Source of the DNA: Polaromonas sp. | GTDB lineage: Bacteria > Pseudomonadota > Gammaproteobacteria > Burkholderiales > Burkholderiaceae_C | Length of the DNA: 64,000 nucleotides | Reading direction: 5' to 3' | Assembly: GCF_012927455.1 (NCBI RefSeq) | Contig: NZ_JABBPE010000002.1 | Span: forward strand, 248,001-312,000 | Shown here: positions 63,405 through 64,000 of the stretch, one piece after another | Position numbering within the stretch: the stretch's first letter is position 1 | How the letters are laid out: each line of letters begins with the position of its first letter | Program-made: the position numbers and the translations under genes | Notes under the pieces: model-generated | Database searches by the model: none | What the model was told of the DNA's origin: nothing | Seen by the model: the letters and a program-made list of their open reading frames with translations, nothing else

Positions 63405-63932
63405 ATGAAACGCTTTCTTCTACCTTTTGCCGTCTTCCTCACGTTGGTGTTGTTTCTGGGTATCGGGCTGCGCTTGAACCCGCGCGAAATACCCTCGCCT
63501 TTTATTGGCAAGCCCGCTCCGGCCTTCAAGTTGGCACAACTGCACGAACCCGGCAAGACCATTTCGCCGCAGGACATGGTGGGCCAGGTCTGGCTTCTCA
63601 ATGTGTGGGCATCGTGGTGTGTCGCGTGCCGCCAGGAGCACCCGGTGCTGATGGATTTCGCCAAGCAGGGCGCGGTGCCGCTGCTCGGACTCAACTACAA
63701 GGATGGCACTGAAAACGGTGCCATCTGGCTGCGTCAGTTCGGCAATCCTTACTCGATTTCTGGCGTCGATGCCGACGGCAGAGTAGGCATTGACTACGGC
63801 GTCTACGGCGTACCAGAAACGTTTGTCATCGATAAAAAAGGCGTGATTCGCATGAAGCATATCGGACCCGTTACACCGGAAGTCATCACGGAAAAACTTC
63901 TGCCTTTGATCAAAGAGTTGAACCGTGCGTAA
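63405..63932 (+). CDS. ccmG: Thiol-disulfide protein CcmG/DsbE
   Basis: A 175-residue membrane-anchored thioredoxin that reduces apocytochrome cysteines. N-terminal helix MKRFLLPFAVFLTLVLFLGI. Active site NVWASWCVACRQEHPVL near residue 70; the dipeptide VA replaces the PT of E. coli CcmG. GVYGVPETFVIDKKG contains the cis-Pro. It functionally overlaps with the TlpA protein at 32773. Confidence 0.95.
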   Translation: MKRFLLPFAVFLTLVLFLGIGLRLNPREIPSPFIGKPAPAFKLAQLHEPGKTISPQDMVGQVWLLNVWASWCVACRQEHPVLMDFAKQGAVPLLGLNYKDGTENGAIWLRQFGNPYSISGVDADGRVGIDYGVYGVPETFVIDKKGVIRMKHIGPVTPEVITEKLLPLIKELNRA

Positions 63933-64000
63933 GTTATTTCTTGCCTGCCTGCTGGTATTGACGACAGCAACGGCCGCAACGGCCTATGCGAGAGAAGCGC
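63925..64000 (+). CDS. ccmH: CcmH-like apocytochrome reductase subunit, start only
   Basis: GTG at 63925 overlaps the ccmG stop by eight bases and opens a signal peptide VRKLFLACLLVLTTATAATA. The gene runs off the window. CcmH is called from operon position and the signal; no catalytic motif is visible yet. Confidence 0.7.
   Translation, partial: MRKLFLACLLVLTTATAATAYAREA

Overview
The window looks like a chromosome segment of a betaproteobacterium of the family Comamonadaceae (Rhodoferax/Polaromonas-like). The grounds are GC-rich coding, protein sequences typical of that family, and two short intergenic repeat types that I recall from its genomes. The assignment is from recognition only; no database was searched. 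I saw no rRNA, tRNA, CRISPR array, prophage or intact insertion sequence.

Region 1 (1-26 kb) is mixed housekeeping and accessory DNA: purD, a YebC regulator, a HerA-like ATPase, a first uracil phosphoribosyltransferase, and a TPR/HupE pair. A probable uracil-catabolism operon of the URC type follows (GTP-cyclohydrolase-II-like URC1, DUF1688 URC4, second upp). Next come the decayed remains of a BMP-type nucleoside/nucleobase ABC transporter in front of an intact cytosine-deaminase-like amidohydrolase, a VapBC module, and a PhoPQ-like two-component operon with PepSY and glycine-zipper envelope proteins. A gene-remnant zone precedes pagL. The rest is an M1-like peptidase, panE, EVE, DUF1499, a PHB-depolymerase-like esterase, trhO and a GST.

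Region 2 (26.4-56.8 kb) is the most interesting part. About 26 kb run on the minus strand in tightly overlapping genes, followed by three plus-strand cytochrome genes. Ten c-type cytochromes carry 38 CXXCH motifs by my count: 11-, 6-, 4-, five 3- and two 1-heme proteins. Among them lie an outer-membrane beta-barrel, a parvulin prolyl isomerase, three NHL propeller lipoproteins, two stand-alone regulator-type propellers, two paralogous helical periplasmic proteins, System II cytochrome assembly genes (ResB and two CcsA-type proteins), a TlpA thioredoxin, a heme-copper-oxidase-like membrane protein fused to TPRs, and a sigma-54-dependent two-component pair. The tetraheme cytochrome, prolyl isomerase, beta-barrel and propeller set resembles, in gene content, the companion genes of extracellular cytochrome filaments in Geobacter. 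I propose an extracellular or trans-outer-membrane electron-transfer system.

Region 3 (57.6-64 kb) holds a Crp/Fnr regulator and a Ccm (System I) operon, ccmABCDEFG and the start of ccmH, running off the window. Six candidate -24/-12 promoters with identical GG-GC spacing lie in front of transcription units of regions 2 and 3. Two perfect TTGAT-N4-ATCAA boxes precede the tetraheme gene and the Crp/Fnr gene. This suggests one regulon joining the cytochromes and both maturation systems, controlled by oxygen/redox and the sigma-54 regulator.
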